A stretch of 64,000 nt of DNA from Clostridiales bacterium (GCA_018335855.1 JAGXRM010000032.1:1-64000), one strand, 5' to 3'; counted from the stretch's first letter, positions 48,325-57,356 are shown. Notes: a model not told the origin generated them from the letters alone. Numbers and translations: made by a program.

Positions 48325-48693
48325 TTAGTGAGGAATTTTATTGTTGTAGGGGAGTTGTTTGACATAGCTCATGAATACGGTGGAGACGTCTTTGACCTGG
48401 GAGGCGGGGGCGATGTCGGCAGTGTATTCTCCGATGCTGAAGAGGGTGTCTACCAGCCTGCCGTGCTGAGCCTGGAGCTTGTTGCGGTTATTGTTCATCA
48501 GGGCGTGGAGGTTGACATCTACTGCTTCTGTACCGGAAAGGTGATAGATTTCCATTAAATGTTTCTCGTGGAGGAGCATATCGTACATCCGGTCTAAGTC
48601 ATTAATGCTTTCATCTTTTTGAATGTTAATGGATACCTTGTTGCCGATTTTTTGTACTCCGGTATTGGTGGTAATTGTGGCATTGGGGTCCAT
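48325..48693 (-). CDS. Small protein linked to a spore-coat-type protein
   Basis: The 122-residue protein (MDPNATITTNTGVQKIGNKVSINIQKDESINDLDRMYDMLLHEKHLMEIYHLSGTEAVDVNLHALM) is helical in its centre and seems to extend a CotF-like four-helix pattern. It starts one base inside the stop of the preceding gene, which is a Coat F-type protein, so the two are co-expressed. A role in the spore coat or in ferritin-like structure is inferred from the neighbour. Confidence 0.65.
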   Translation of the reverse strand: MDPNATITTNTGVQKIGNKVSINIQKDESINDLDRMYDMLLHEKHLMEIYHLSGTEAVDVNLHALMNNNRNKLQAQHGRLVDTLFSIGEYTADIAPASQVKDVSTVFMSYVKQLPYNNKIPH

Positions 48694-48896
48694 TACTTCA
48701 CCTCCTGGGAGACTGCATTAACGTAATTGAGGAGGTCGACGAAATTCTCCTGATGGACTCTGCCGATATCATCAAAGAGTTTGGCATAGTTTTGATCCTG
48801 CATTGATTTTGCGTGGTTGTAGCATTTTTTTGCGGCAAGTAGTTCCCAGGAGAGATGATCTTTTAAGTAGTTGACTTCTTTGGTAGAAAGATTCAA
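48693..48896 (-). CDS. Spore coat protein CotF-like, small
   Basis: The 67-residue protein (LSTKEVNYLKDHLSWELLAAKKCYNHAKSMQDQNYAKLFDDIGRVHQENFVDLLNYV) has the helix pattern of Coat F family proteins, including E at LSWE and the H-ENF motif of the ferritin-like fold. AGGAGG lies close to the start. It fits with SigK in a spore-forming host. Confidence 0.75.
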   Translation of the reverse strand: MNLSTKEVNYLKDHLSWELLAAKKCYNHAKSMQDQNYAKLFDDIGRVHQENFVDLLNYVNAVSQEVK

Positions 48897-48990
48897 CGGA
48901 ATTCCTCCTTGTTTTTTTTATTCGTTTTATTTTGGTCTTATCTTTGTGATCTATGCACAAAAGAGTGCATTAAAAAAGAGCCCGTAGGCT

Positions 48991-49386
48991 CTAGCATGCT
49001 TTATGACGATTTTCGATTGAACAGACTTCATTTACTTGTGCTGTGATCTGATTTAGCCATGGTTGCCGGATCTTGTTTTCTCCGTTTATTGCCTGATACG
49101 GTATATCTCTGAGAATCTGTTGAATTTTTTCTACACATTCTATGCCAAACTGGGTGAGCTTTACGTTATCGATTAAAACCATTCTGGGGATGGGACAACA
49201 ATCACCGGTAATAATCAGGGAACCATAGATCAGTCCTTTGCTTTCCAGTTTATCTATGGCTACTTTAAACTTAACGGGATCCATGCCAAGCTTTTTTGCG
49301 GTGACGGAACTACATACATTCGGATTTATTTTTTGTGACTCCGAATATATGGCGAGCAAAACTTGTTGTATCCCAGCAAGTTGCAT
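48991..49386 (-). CDS. Small winged-helix-like protein
   Basis: From ATG at 49386 (GGGGGG at 7 nt) the protein has 131 residues: MQLAGIQQVLLAIYSESQKINPNVCSSVTAKKLGMDPVKFKVAIDKLESKGLIYGS, a winged-helix-type fold, then LIDNVKLTQFGIECVEKIQQIL. It resembles small YjcQ-like Firmicute proteins of unknown function. It is not part of an obvious operon. Confidence 0.6.
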   Translation of the reverse strand: MQLAGIQQVLLAIYSESQKINPNVCSSVTAKKLGMDPVKFKVAIDKLESKGLIYGSLIITGDCCPIPRMVLIDNVKLTQFGIECVEKIQQILRDIPYQAINGENKIRQPWLNQITAQVNEVCSIENRHKAC

Positions 49387-49519
49387 AGTTGTGCCCCCCA
49401 AAGCACCGTATGGTATTATTATCCTTTATAACTTTTTCGCCTTGAATCTCCATAATTCCTGCTGATGTTTGTTAATTTTTTTTAATTACTGAATTTTTAT
49501 CCCGATATTTAATCTGAGC

Positions 49520-49830
49520 CTATTCATGTGTGCGATCCCCCTCATATTTCTTGCATCCCACAGCGGTTATTATGCTGATCACTGATACGATTACAAAAAA
49601 AGCGATTATCGTGTAGAGCAAAGGACCGTTAATTACCGCACCTGTCACTGAGGCGATGATAATCAAAAAACCATTACAAATATATTTAATCCTACCCATT
49701 TTGCCAGGCCCTGGGGATCAGAAGTTTTATTCGGATCATATCCGGCAATGAGTTCGACCAGGTTGAGTTTCCAGATCAGAACTCCCATGAGTAAAAGGAA
49801 CGTGCCGATAAAGGCAAAAATCATATACAT
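49520..49830 (-). pseudogene. DUF3784-type membrane protein with frameshift
   Basis: From ATG at 49830 (GGGGGG at 6 nt) the frame reads MYMIFAFIGTFLLLMGVLIWKLNLVELIAGYDPNKTSDPQGLAKWVGLN and stops after FVMVF. A second frame continues NGFLIIIASVTGAVINGPLLYTIIAFFVIVSVISIITAVGCKKYEGD. Joined, they make a typical DUF3784 protein (KWVGL-----GFLIII). A single missing base next to a run of six Ts explains the break. Confidence 0.8.
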
Positions 49831-50025
49831 TGATTTCCCCCCTGAAATCTTGATGGTAAGCCTTTATAAGGATATTATTTGCGTTACAAGCTGCTAAACC
49901 CTGCAGATATGTTAAAGCTTTAATAATATTCTATTATTTATATGATTTGAAGATCGTTATTGCAGGAATTTGAAAGCAAAGATAGAATATACTGAATTAT
50001 CAGATAATTAAATGGGGGTGTATTC

Positions 50026-50457
50026 ATGGCCGATAATTTTTATACGTACAACCATGTTGTAACACCGCAGGATGCTACTGTTTTGGGGATGGCGTATGAT
50101 GCCAAGTATTTGGACTGGGCCTGTATCGCCCGGGAGCGGATGATTGTGGAGCACGCGGACTTGCGGCAGATTGAATGGCCGGCCTTTTTGACTGGTGAAG
50201 TACTGATTCGCTATCTTTACCCCGTCTTTCTCAACCAAAAGGTTGAAGTCAGGGTAAGCATTCAGGATTATTCTGAGGAGCAAGGCAGGGCCAAACTGCT
50301 ATTTCGCTATGTTAACCCGGACAGCATGAGGCTATTGGCTGAGGGACATCAGATTATTTTCTTCGTCAATCACGCGTCCGGCAGCCGTACTTCCCTTCCT
50401 GCCAGCTTTGTTACATTAGCAGATAAATTCTTCGAACGTAAGAATACTGTTTCATAA
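50026..50457 (+). CDS. Hotdog-fold thioesterase
   Basis: The 143-residue protein has the 4HBT/FadM-like hot-dog pattern: VVTPQDATVLGMAYDAKYLDWACIARERMIVEHADLRQIEWPAFLTGEVLIRYLYPVFLNQKVEVRV...YVNPDSMRLLAEGHQIIFFVN. The YDAKYLDWA-IARE segment corresponds to the active-site helix with its acidic residue. It should hydrolyse an acyl-CoA or related thioester. AAATGGGGGTG is the likely ribosome site. The substrate is unknown. Confidence 0.85.
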   Translation: MADNFYTYNHVVTPQDATVLGMAYDAKYLDWACIARERMIVEHADLRQIEWPAFLTGEVLIRYLYPVFLNQKVEVRVSIQDYSEEQGRAKLLFRYVNPDSMRLLAEGHQIIFFVNHASGSRTSLPASFVTLADKFFERKNTVS

Positions 50458-50462
50458 CATGA

Positions 50463-50497
50463 AAAGGGAAGGCTTGGAAATACCTGGCCTTCCCTTT
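50463..50497. terminator. Terminator between convergent genes
   Basis: An 11-bp perfect stem, AAAGGGAAGGC with GCCTTCCCTTT. Confidence 0.85.
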
Positions 50498-50517
50498 GTC
50501 TTTGCCGTTAGATGGGA

Positions 50518-51105
50518 TTAATCTAATGTGCCGAACCCCTCGACCTTCCACTGGCCGTTTTCTTTTTGCAGATGCAGAACGGCACGTTCATGGTTTTCAC
50601 CAAGAGTCATGTGAGTTTCAGCAAGCTTTTCTTCGTTAGCCTGAAGAATATTGATAGTTGAGTTATAGAGAACATATACCACTTCGAAGTCATTGCTAAA
50701 ATGAGCCGTTTCTATCATGATGCCTGTGGCTTCACTGACAACTTCGACTTCTTTTAATGTGTTAAACAGGGATTCCCAGGTTTTTTGCTCCCTGGTAAGT
50801 TCCAGTAAGGTCTGAGTAAGGTATGGATACGCCTTATCATTTGAGATTGTTTTGTAATCCATTGTATTCATTACGGTAACAAATTCATCGACGAACTCTG
50901 CTACTCTGACGACTTCCGGATGATCTTCATTCAGATAAACGAACTCTTCCTCATTCTCATCATATTGCAAATACGGCGTTTCTGTCTCTGAGATACCACC
51001 CTTATTATCGGGGGCAGGCTCAGCTTTCTTGTTGCCGCAGCCTGTAACGCCCACAAAGATGGTAAGAATTATAATAAGAGATAGTAATATACGAGTATGT
51101 TTCAT
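50518..51105 (-). CDS. Secreted lipoprotein with DUF4878/NTF2-like domain
   Basis: From ATG at 51105 (TTGGAGG at 6 nt) the protein has 195 residues, with lipobox GVTGCGN (Cys near residue 23). The mature region is alpha plus beta: PEVVRVAEFVDEFVTVMNTMDYKTISNDKAYPYLTQTLLELTREQKTWES...ETAHFSNDFEVVYVLYNSTINI...HLQKENGQWKVEGFGTLD. The ending, with a conserved W-V--F, is typical of NTF2-like DUF4878 proteins. The ligand is unknown. Confidence 0.75.
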   Translation of the reverse strand: MKHTRILLSLIIILTIFVGVTGCGNKKAEPAPDNKGGISETETPYLQYDENEEEFVYLNEDHPEVVRVAEFVDEFVTVMNTMDYKTISNDKAYPYLTQTLLELTREQKTWESLFNTLKEVEVVSEATGIMIETAHFSNDFEVVYVLYNSTINILQANEEKLAETHMTLGENHERAVLHLQKENGQWKVEGFGTLD

Positions 51106-51220
51106 TTGTGCCTCCAAAAAACAGTTCGTTAAATACATTAATATTATACTCTACTGTGTGGTATAAAGTAAGCTGAAATATCTGCAAAAATCCAACATCG
51201 CTCAGAGACCTCGCTCAGAG

Positions 51221-51255
51221 AAAAACCGCCGTGGAGATATTTCAAGGCGGTTTTT
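51221..51255 (-). terminator. Terminator hairpin
   Basis: AAAAACCGCC (51221-51230) pairs with GGCGGTTTTT (51246-51255), directly after the small membrane-protein gene on the minus strand. Confidence 0.85.
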
Positions 51256-51459
51256 CTAGTAGAGTTTTCGCTTTGGTCGGATCAGTAACCAGATAATCAG
51301 GCCCACAGGCCATTTAACAAAGAGAACCAGCAGGGCTACCAGACATCCGGAACTGCCTCTGCTTTCCGCATCACCATGCGCCCAGAATACACTGCCCATA
51401 ATTAATATAAATAGCAACACTGCAAAAGCTACACCAAAGGCTGGAACTATAAAATGCAT
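51256..51459 (-). CDS. Small two-helix membrane protein
   Basis: The 67-residue protein has two hydrophobic helices (VPAFGVAFAVLLFILIMGSVFWA and CLVALLVLFVKWPVGLIIWLLI) around a short loop AHGDAESRGSSG and a basic tail RPKRKLY. The layout resembles small PLDc_N/DUF-type membrane proteins common in Firmicutes. GGGAG lies 8 nt before the ATG at 51459. Confidence 0.7.
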   Translation of the reverse strand: MHFIVPAFGVAFAVLLFILIMGSVFWAHGDAESRGSSGCLVALLVLFVKWPVGLIIWLLIRPKRKLY

Positions 51460-51620
51460 TGACAATTCTCCCTATCCCAACTTCTTCTCTATAAAATATA
51501 TTCAATGTTTTTCTTTCCTGCCCCTTTATTATTATTAAATCTTAACGAACTAAAAAAACGTAGACTTCTCTGTATTGCACGGCGCCTGTTTATACTAGCA
51601 CACTGTTTTCGTTTGACATC

Positions 51621-51654
51621 AATAAAGACCAGGATGGGAATCCTGGTCTTTATT
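51621..51654. terminator. Terminator of the Hsp20 gene
   Basis: A perfect 14-bp stem, AATAAAGACCAGGA with TCCTGGTCTTTATT, just over the Hsp20 stop codon. Confidence 0.85.
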
Positions 51655-52105
51655 GTCTGTCAGTATTGACGTTTAGTTTTATTGATCGGACACGACCGCC
51701 CTCTGCTTTGTTGAGGTGGATTTCCAGCACACCGTGGTGGTAATCGGTCCAGGCTTCGTCCGGTTTGACTTCGGCGGGGAGCGGGATGGTGCGGGAAAAT
51801 GTGCCATAGCGGCGCTCCATCATCCGGTAGCCTTCCCGTTCACGTTCGGCACCCCGTTTAATTTTTCCGCGGATAGTCACCTGCGTCTCATCGACGGTGA
51901 CATCCAGTTCTTCCGGGTCAATACCGGGGATTTCGGCGCTGACGGTAATTTCTTTGTCGTTTTCCCGTATATCTACCGACGGGCCTGGCATCCGGTTATA
52001 TGGCTGCCCCTGCATGGGCAGCAGCGGGCTGTCCGGGAACAGGTGCCGCAAACCTTCTCTCATGCGTTCAAAATCATCATATGGATTTCTGCTCAGTGTA
52101 TGCAT
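51650..52105 (-). CDS. Hsp20/alpha-crystallin small heat-shock protein
   Basis: The start at 52105 (MHTLSRNPYDDFERMREGLRHLF) follows GGGAGG by 7 nt, giving 151 residues. The alpha-crystallin domain spans about 45-145: GPSVDIRENDKEITVSAEIPGIDPEELDVTVDETQVTIRGKIK...RRYGTFSRTIPLPAEVKPDEAWTDYHHGVLEIHLNKAE. It holds unfolding proteins in an ATP-independent way. An upstream frame of 47 codons is open but has no better start. Confidence 0.93.
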   Translation of the reverse strand: MHTLSRNPYDDFERMREGLRHLFPDSPLLPMQGQPYNRMPGPSVDIRENDKEITVSAEIPGIDPEELDVTVDETQVTIRGKIKRGAEREREGYRMMERRYGTFSRTIPLPAEVKPDEAWTDYHHGVLEIHLNKAEGGRVRSIKLNVNTDRQ

Positions 52106-52268
52106 TATATCCCTCCCTACATACTCTTTTGTTAGCGTGACTTGTTTTTCTGCGTGATATGTACTATCGCAATGATCATAGTTAAATTTTTGGGTTCCGT
52201 GCTGCCTTGTGTATGGTATAATATCCATGTTGTTCATTGGAAGCATTAAATAAAGGGAGGCATATAAA

Positions 52269-52703
52269 ATGGATGTTTTAAAAGCGAAACTTTACGGCAC
52301 ATGGAGCATTGTCTCTTATGAGAGCCGTATTGGTCAGGATGTATCCTATCCTTTTGGGAAAGATGTTGTCGGTCAGTTGAAATATGGACCTGACGGGAAA
52401 ATGTCAGCACAGCTTATGCAGTCTGGCCGCTCCAAAGTATCTTCCGTTGACGTATATGTCGGGAGTGAAAAAGAGCTTACAGCCATTGGTTATCTTGCCT
52501 ATTTCGGTACATTTGATGTGGATGAGGAAAAAGGAATTGTAACGCATTACGTCGAGGGAGCATTATTTCCCAGATGGGTTGACACAAAGCTAACCCGCCT
52601 GTATGATCTTAAAGCAAACCGTCTTACCCTAACAACCCCGCCTATCCAAACCAAGGGGGAACAAATCATATCCGTACTTGTATGGGAAAAGATTAGCGCA
52701 TAA
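52269..52703 (+). CDS. Lipocalin-like domain protein
   Basis: The 144-residue protein starts MDVLKAKLYGTWSIVSYESRIGQDVSYPFGKDVVGQLKYGPDGKMSAQLM and continues YLAYFGTFDVDEEKGIVTHYVEGALFPRW...LTRLYDLKANRLTLTTPP, the lipocalin-like (Lipocalin_5) beta-barrel pattern with GTW near the start. It probably binds a small hydrophobic ligand. GGGAGG lies 9 nt before the start. It is a free-standing gene. Confidence 0.85.
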   Translation: MDVLKAKLYGTWSIVSYESRIGQDVSYPFGKDVVGQLKYGPDGKMSAQLMQSGRSKVSSVDVYVGSEKELTAIGYLAYFGTFDVDEEKGIVTHYVEGALFPRWVDTKLTRLYDLKANRLTLTTPPIQTKGEQIISVLVWEKISA

Positions 52704-52843
52704 TCTAGTGATTAATCTTGAAACTTTTTGATACTAAAGTGCAGGATAATAACTGTGCCTACGTTGCGGCGCAGTTATTATTTTTAGATTGTCTTTTAGG
52801 AATTACTGCGTTAAAATTGACGATATACCCGGGAGGTGAAGCA

Positions 52844-54049
52844 TTGCTGAAAATAAAGAGACGTCCTCTCCTGATATTGTTGGGTTGCGGACTGATTAAT
52901 TTCGCGATTGGTACGTTCTATACCTGGAGTGTCTTTCTTGAGCCGCTGCAAGCGGCTCTTAACGTCAACCGCTCTCAGGTAAGCGTTGTTTTTTCCGTGG
53001 CTACCATTACCTTTACATTGGCAATGCTGTTTGGCTCTCCGGTTTACCGGCGTGTGCGGCCGAGCGTTATAGCCACCGGTTCGTTACTATTGGGGTCCAC
53101 CGGCTTGGCTATTGCTGCTTTTGGCATGAGTTTACCCCTGATTATTCTCGGCTATGGTGTTTTTTTCGGTGTGGCGGCCGCCTTTGGATATAATCTTAGT
53201 CTGCAGCTGGTAAACAGCGAGTTGCCCACCCACAGTGGTTTGGCTACAGGCTTTGTGGTGGGAAGTTTTGCTGCGGGTTCTGTGATTTTTGCTCCCATTT
53301 TTGTCTATACCGTACGCCAGAGCGGTGTGCAAACAACCTTCTTTGGACTTGCTCTGTTCCTGCTGCTTGCTGCAATTGTTTCCGGAAGCCTAATAACCCG
53401 TGCAGGGGTTTCTACAGCAGTTAAGCACTTCTCTGAGGATCACGGCAAGCCTGCCAAACAACACCGGGTATTTTTTTCGTTGTGGTTTGGTTTTGCGTTT
53501 AGCGCTTTAGCTGGTTTAATGGTCATCAGCCACGCGGCAGGAATTATGTCTGCCTTTGGCGGAACGGCAGCGCAAATCGCTTTAGGCGCCATGTTAGTCA
53601 GCATTGGGAATCTCACCGGTCGCTTTAGTGCAGGTTGGCTCGGACAGCACTTTCCTGTTCGCCGCATTTTCCCCATCGTCACGGTAAGTGCGTCGCTGGG
53701 ATGTTTGCTGTTGGCGTTTCTCCCTTCCGTCTGGATGGCGATTGCAATGCTGTCGCTGGTGGGATTAGTTTATGGAGCCAATGCGTCACTCTACCCCATT
53801 TCTGTAACACTCTACTATGGTCGTGAACATCTGGCAAAAGTTTTTGGCGTACTGATGACGGCCTGGGGCATTGCAGGGTTGACTGCACCATGGCTGGCGG
53901 GACTGATTTTTGATGCCACCGGACAATACACATATGCCATTCTCGCGGCAGCTGCCGCCACTCTGATCAGCAGCATGGCAACGTTTCTTCTGCCGGAGCA
54001 GTCCCAGGAAAGAAGCAACCGACTCCCGGGTCATGCGAAAGCCAATTAA
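52844..54049 (+). CDS. MFS transporter of the oxalate:formate antiporter (OFA) type
   Basis: From TTG at 52844 (GGGAGGTG at 6 nt) the protein has 401 residues and twelve membrane helices. The N-terminus LLGCGLINFAIGTFYTWSVFLEPL and the first half GYGVFFGVAAAFGYNLSLQLV resemble OxlT-family antiporters. The G-N-TGRF-AG-LG loop between helices 8 and 9 fits the MFS pattern. It could exchange a carboxylate across the membrane; the substrate is not determined. A terminator follows at 54138. Confidence 0.85.
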   Translation: MLKIKRRPLLILLGCGLINFAIGTFYTWSVFLEPLQAALNVNRSQVSVVFSVATITFTLAMLFGSPVYRRVRPSVIATGSLLLGSTGLAIAAFGMSLPLIILGYGVFFGVAAAFGYNLSLQLVNSELPTHSGLATGFVVGSFAAGSVIFAPIFVYTVRQSGVQTTFFGLALFLLLAAIVSGSLITRAGVSTAVKHFSEDHGKPAKQHRVFFSLWFGFAFSALAGLMVISHAAGIMSAFGGTAAQIALGAMLVSIGNLTGRFSAGWLGQHFPVRRIFPIVTVSASLGCLLLAFLPSVWMAIAMLSLVGLVYGANASLYPISVTLYYGREHLAKVFGVLMTAWGIAGLTAPWLAGLIFDATGQYTYAILAAAAATLISSMATFLLPEQSQERSNRLPGHAKAN

Positions 54050-54137
54050 GCTCGAATTAAAATTGTTGCGTCTGAATAAATGAACCGTAACATAGTCATT
54101 GATGCAACTCTTTTACTACTCTTAGAATTACCAAAAA

Positions 54138-54173
54138 AAAACGTCCGTCGGGCTTAGCCGACGGACGTTTTTT
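54138..54173. terminator. Two-sided terminator between MFS and sigK genes
   Basis: A perfect 14-bp stem, AAAACGTCCGTCGG with CCGACGGACGTTTT, with A and T runs on both sides. Confidence 0.9.
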
Positions 54174-54867
54174 AGCGTTCCTGAATAAATTCTTCAGCGA
54201 TTTTGGCAATGACTTTCTTTTCGATGCGGGACACGTAGGAACGGGAGATGCCCAGAGAGCGGGCGATTTCTTTTTGTGTTTTGCGGCGGCCCATGGGAAG
54301 GCCGAAGCGCATGGCAAGGACGGTGCGCTCCCTCATTTTCAGGCGTTTGATGACTTCGTACAGCTTGGCTTCCAGGATTTTTTTGTCTACTTCATTTAGG
54401 ACGTCGTCGCTGTCTGTGCCCAGAACGTCAAGGATGGTGATTTCGTTTCCTTCTTTGTCTGTGCCGATGGGGTCGTGGAGAAGGACTTCGGCTTTGCGTT
54501 TGGTGGTGGCGCGGATGTGCATGAGGATTTCATTTTCGATGCAGCGGGCGGCGTAGGTAGCCAGGCGGGTGCCTTTATCATCCCTGAAGGAATCAATGGC
54601 TTTTATCAGGCCAACGGTGCCGATGGAGATAAGGTCTTCCTGGTCTTCTCCTGTGTTCTCAAACTTTTTAATCACATGGGCAACGAGGCGGAGGTTATGT
54701 TCGATAAGGATGCTGCGGGCATTTGAATCACCCTGAGTCATTAGCGTTAAATACTTTTTTTCATCTCTTGGGGATAAAGGCTGGGGAAAAGAGTTGTTGT
54801 TTAAGTAAGAGACGAGCAGGACGATTTCCTTAACGATAGCCGCCACAGCGGCAATAATTGGAAGCAA
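54172..54867 (-). CDS. sigK: Sporulation sigma factor SigK (pro-form)
   Basis: The start TTG at 54867 lies 9 nt after GGGAGG, giving [40 protein letters not shown], 231 residues. The first 20 hydrophobic residues are the pro-sequence removed by SpoIVFB. Region 2 ([42 protein letters not shown]) and region 4 ([43 protein letters not shown]) are complete. The gene is not interrupted by a skin element. It directs late mother-cell transcription and marks the organism as a spore former. Confidence 0.95.
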   Translation of the reverse strand: MLPIIAAVAAIVKEIVLLVSYLNNNSFPQPLSPRDEKKYLTLMTQGDSNARSILIEHNLRLVAHVIKKFENTGEDQEDLISIGTVGLIKAIDSFRDDKGTRLATYAARCIENEILMHIRATTKRKAEVLLHDPIGTDKEGNEITILDVLGTDSDDVLNEVDKKILEAKLYEVIKRLKMRERTVLAMRFGLPMGRRKTQKEIARSLGISRSYVSRIEKKVIAKIAEEFIQER

Positions 54868-55113
54868 AAATATCAACCTCCCGCATAATTGTGTATCTTT
54901 ACATGGTATGTCGGGATGTTGATATTTGTTACTGTTGTTTTTTGACAATTGTACCCTGCTGTAGCGATATTAAAGTAGTTTTTCTATGGCCATTGCAAAC
55001 TCTTTTTGTGTTTTGCGGGTCCGTGGTGAGGACGGACACTTCCGTATGTATCTGCTTTACAAGCGTAGCACAGTTGTGTACAATATATGTAACACATTTA
55101 GGGAGGTTTTTGT

Positions 55114-55401
55114 ATGAAGTTTGTCTCGGTTCGCGATTTGCGCCAGCGATCTTCTGAAATCTGGGGATTGCTGCGGGACGAAGGAGATGTGGTTATAACA
55201 TCTAACGGTAAACCTATCGCTCTGCTTTCTGATATAGATGAAAAAAACCTGGAGGAGTATCTGCTTCACACACGCCGTCTCCGCGCCTCCATGGCGACAA
55301 ATGCCATGCAAGAGCGCTCAGGGCAACAAGGCTTGGATAAAATTACCGATAACGAAATAGCGGCCGAAATCAAAGATTCGCGTCGAAACCGCTCCCGATG
55401 A
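55114..55401 (+). CDS. Phd/YefM-type antitoxin of a PIN pair
   Basis: The 95-residue protein begins MKFVSVRDLRQRSSEIWGLLRDEGDVVITSNGKPIALLSDI, the Phd/YefM DNA-binding domain, and has a basic C-terminal tail (EIKDSRRNRSR). It overlaps the PIN toxin by four bases (ATGA). GGGAGG lies 7 nt upstream. It should bind both its promoter and the toxin. Confidence 0.88.
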   Translation: MKFVSVRDLRQRSSEIWGLLRDEGDVVITSNGKPIALLSDIDEKNLEEYLLHTRRLRASMATNAMQERSGQQGLDKITDNEIAAEIKDSRRNRSR

Positions 55402-55817
55402 AAATCGTACTGGATACAAATGTTTTAGTGTCAGGATTGTTAAAATCGCATAGTGACGCCGGCGCGATAGTGCGAATGGTCGCATCCGGCTCTTTACAGG
55501 TCGTTTACGATTCGCGGATTTTATCGGAGTACCGGGATGTGTTGCGCCGCCCAAAATTCAGTTTTGAAGACATGGAGGTTGAGGCTGTACTGACTCAGAT
55601 TAAAGCCGAAGGAATTTTAGCCGATGTGAAACCGCTAAAAATGAAGCTGCCTGACAAAGATGACGAACCTTTCCTGGAGGCCGCCCTCTCTATGGCTGAA
55701 GCCATTCTTGTAACCGGCAATAAAAAGCATTTTCCTTTACCTGCCAACAGCTGGGTTCTGCTTCTCAACCCCGGCGAATTCATCTCTTACTGGCGGGAGA
55801 GAACCGGAGATGATTAA
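55398..55817 (+). CDS. PIN-domain toxin of the VapC/PIN-family type
   Basis: The 139-residue protein has the PIN acidic residues in LDTNVLVSGLLK (first), YDSRILSEYRDVL (second) and PDKDDEPFLEAALSMAEAILVTGNKKHFP (C-terminal). It is related in fold to the toxin at 17826 but differs in sequence and in antitoxin type (Phd rather than AbrB). It should be a ribonuclease held by the upstream antitoxin. A terminator follows. Confidence 0.9.
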   Translation: MKIVLDTNVLVSGLLKSHSDAGAIVRMVASGSLQVVYDSRILSEYRDVLRRPKFSFEDMEVEAVLTQIKAEGILADVKPLKMKLPDKDDEPFLEAALSMAEAILVTGNKKHFPLPANSWVLLLNPGEFISYWRERTGDD

Positions 55818-55820
55818 TAA

Positions 55821-55852
55821 AAAAAGTAGTTGAGCATGCCCAACTACTTTTT
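55821..55852. terminator. Terminator after the PIN toxin
   Basis: AAAAAGTAGTTG (55821-55832) and CAACTACTTTTT (55841-55852), a perfect 12-bp stem with T run. Confidence 0.88.
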
Positions 55853-55906
55853 TTATTGTTTAGAGTTAGAGTAACAGGTCGACTGTCCCCTTATCGCAAA
55901 GCGGAT

Positions 55907-56575
55907 TTAAAAACAGCCGTCCTTTAAGATGTAGTGTTTACCGTTTTTGATCAGGTAGTTTCTGGCCTGTAGTTGTTTGAGTACTTGGGCCACCATAACG
56001 CGGGAGGCACCGATGAAATCGGCTATTTCCTGCTGGGTGAGACAAACGGTTATTTTTTTGCCTTCGGGGCATTGCTCACCGTGGTCGGTTGCCAGGCGTA
56101 TGAGCAGGTTTAATACTTTCTCCCGGGTTGAGCCGGTACGGAAATCGGATGCCTGTTCCCAGGCGTTATGCAGGCTACTGCCCAGACTGAAGATTACTTT
56201 GAGCGCCAGGTCAGGATTTTCACGGATGACGCCCTCCAGGCGGTCTCTGCTGAGGGCACAAACCCTGGCATCGTTCAGGGCCACTGCGGTGGCCGGGTGG
56301 ATCCCTTCGCGGAAAAGCGCTGCTTCCCCCAGGACATCACCGGTGCTGGCCACCTGCAAAATGACTTCTTTTCCTTCTTCGGAAACCCGGACAAGTTTGA
56401 AGCTGCCTTCTTTGATCAGATAGAGTGTGTCGGATACCTCGCCCTGACGGAACAATATTTCACCGCGGCGGTAATGTCTTTTCACCGCGGCATGGCGGCA
56501 AACCGTACTGAAGACGCTCCTCTCCATGCTATCAAACAAGGGCAGGTCGTGCAGACAAAATTGTTTGTTCTCCAT
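55907..56575 (-). CDS. Crp/Fnr-family regulator 1
   Basis: From ATG at 56575 (GGAGAGGAAG upstream) the protein has 222 residues. The cyclic-nucleotide-like sensor domain spans RRGEILFRQGEVSDTLYLIKEGSFKLVRVSEEGKEVILQVASTGDVLGEAALFREG. The C-terminal winged helix includes LTQQEIADFIGASRVMVAQVLKQLQARNYL. No cluster of cysteines (Fnr type) is present at the N-terminus, only scattered ones. It sits divergently from the QueG-like protein, whose gene it may control. Confidence 0.9.
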   Translation of the reverse strand: MENKQFCLHDLPLFDSMERSVFSTVCRHAAVKRHYRRGEILFRQGEVSDTLYLIKEGSFKLVRVSEEGKEVILQVASTGDVLGEAALFREGIHPATAVALNDARVCALSRDRLEGVIRENPDLALKVIFSLGSSLHNAWEQASDFRTGSTREKVLNLLIRLATDHGEQCPEGKKITVCLTQQEIADFIGASRVMVAQVLKQLQARNYLIKNGKHYILKDGCF

Positions 56576-56675
56576 AGCTTCCTCTCCATATGTCAATTAT
56601 TTTACAGACAATGTGTTTAAAAAATTTTAGAATATTGAGTATAGTTTTATTTTATAGGAAAGGATGGGAATTGCA

Positions 56676-57356
56676 ATGAAAGATTTAACAAATGAGCTGA
56701 AATCATACCTCGCCCAGCTGGGGGCGATTGCAGTGGGTGTGGCATCGGTTGATCGTTATGAAGGTGCTCCGGCAGGACACCATCCGGCAGAATACCTGCC
56801 CGGAGTGAAAAGCGTGGTGACCTTTGCTTATAATCTGGGTAAAGGGGCTGTCAATAATCTGCCGGTTTCCCGCAACCAGTACACGCAGGAGTTTGATGCA
56901 GCTAATGCTGTTCTTGGGCAGATGGCCCATAAAGCTGCCCGGTTTCTGGAGAATAAGGGGTATGAAAGTATCGCCTTCGGGCCGGAGGCGTCTGTGGGAG
57001 ATTACTCCCGGCTGAAGGGTGACTTCTCCCACAAACATTCTGCGGTGCTTTGCGGGCTGGGCAATTTCGGGATTAATAATTTGGTGATAAACCCCGAGCA
57101 CCGCTCCCGGGTACGTTTTGCCAGCGTTTTGACGACGGCGGAGCTGGAATATGACGAACCGGCAGAATCGAAAGATTGCGAGAAATGTTTACAGTGTGTG
57201 AAGATCTGTCCCTCCGGGGCGCTGGAAAACTGGAAAGGCAACTATTCTTCTCAGACCGGGTGGGTGATTAACAAAGAAAGATGTGCCCATTATATTTTTG
57301 TGGTCAATCAGGGGAAACGCTGCGGAATGTGCGTGAAGGCCTGTACTGGAAAGTAA
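56676..57356 (+). CDS. QueG-like iron-sulfur protein
   Basis: From ATG at 56676 the protein has 226 residues. The N-terminal part (YLAQLGAIAVGVASVDRYEG...AEYLPGVKSVVTFAYNLGKGAVNN) and VLCGLGNFGINNLVINPEHRSRVRFASVLTTAELEYDEP match the epoxyqueuosine-reductase-like family. The C-terminus has two ferredoxin-type clusters, CEKCLQCVKICPSGAL and CAHYIFVVNQGKRCGMCVKAC. It lacks the long C-terminal HEAT region of true QueG. Such short homologs occur with dehalogenase and other corrinoid systems. The substrate is unknown. Confidence 0.8.
   Translation: MKDLTNELKSYLAQLGAIAVGVASVDRYEGAPAGHHPAEYLPGVKSVVTFAYNLGKGAVNNLPVSRNQYTQEFDAANAVLGQMAHKAARFLENKGYESIAFGPEASVGDYSRLKGDFSHKHSAVLCGLGNFGINNLVINPEHRSRVRFASVLTTAELEYDEPAESKDCEKCLQCVKICPSGALENWKGNYSSQTGWVINKERCAHYIFVVNQGKRCGMCVKACTGK

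Noticed and set aside
54172-54867. sigK interrupted by a skin element
   Set aside because: Regions 2 and 4 and the pro-sequence are continuous in one frame.
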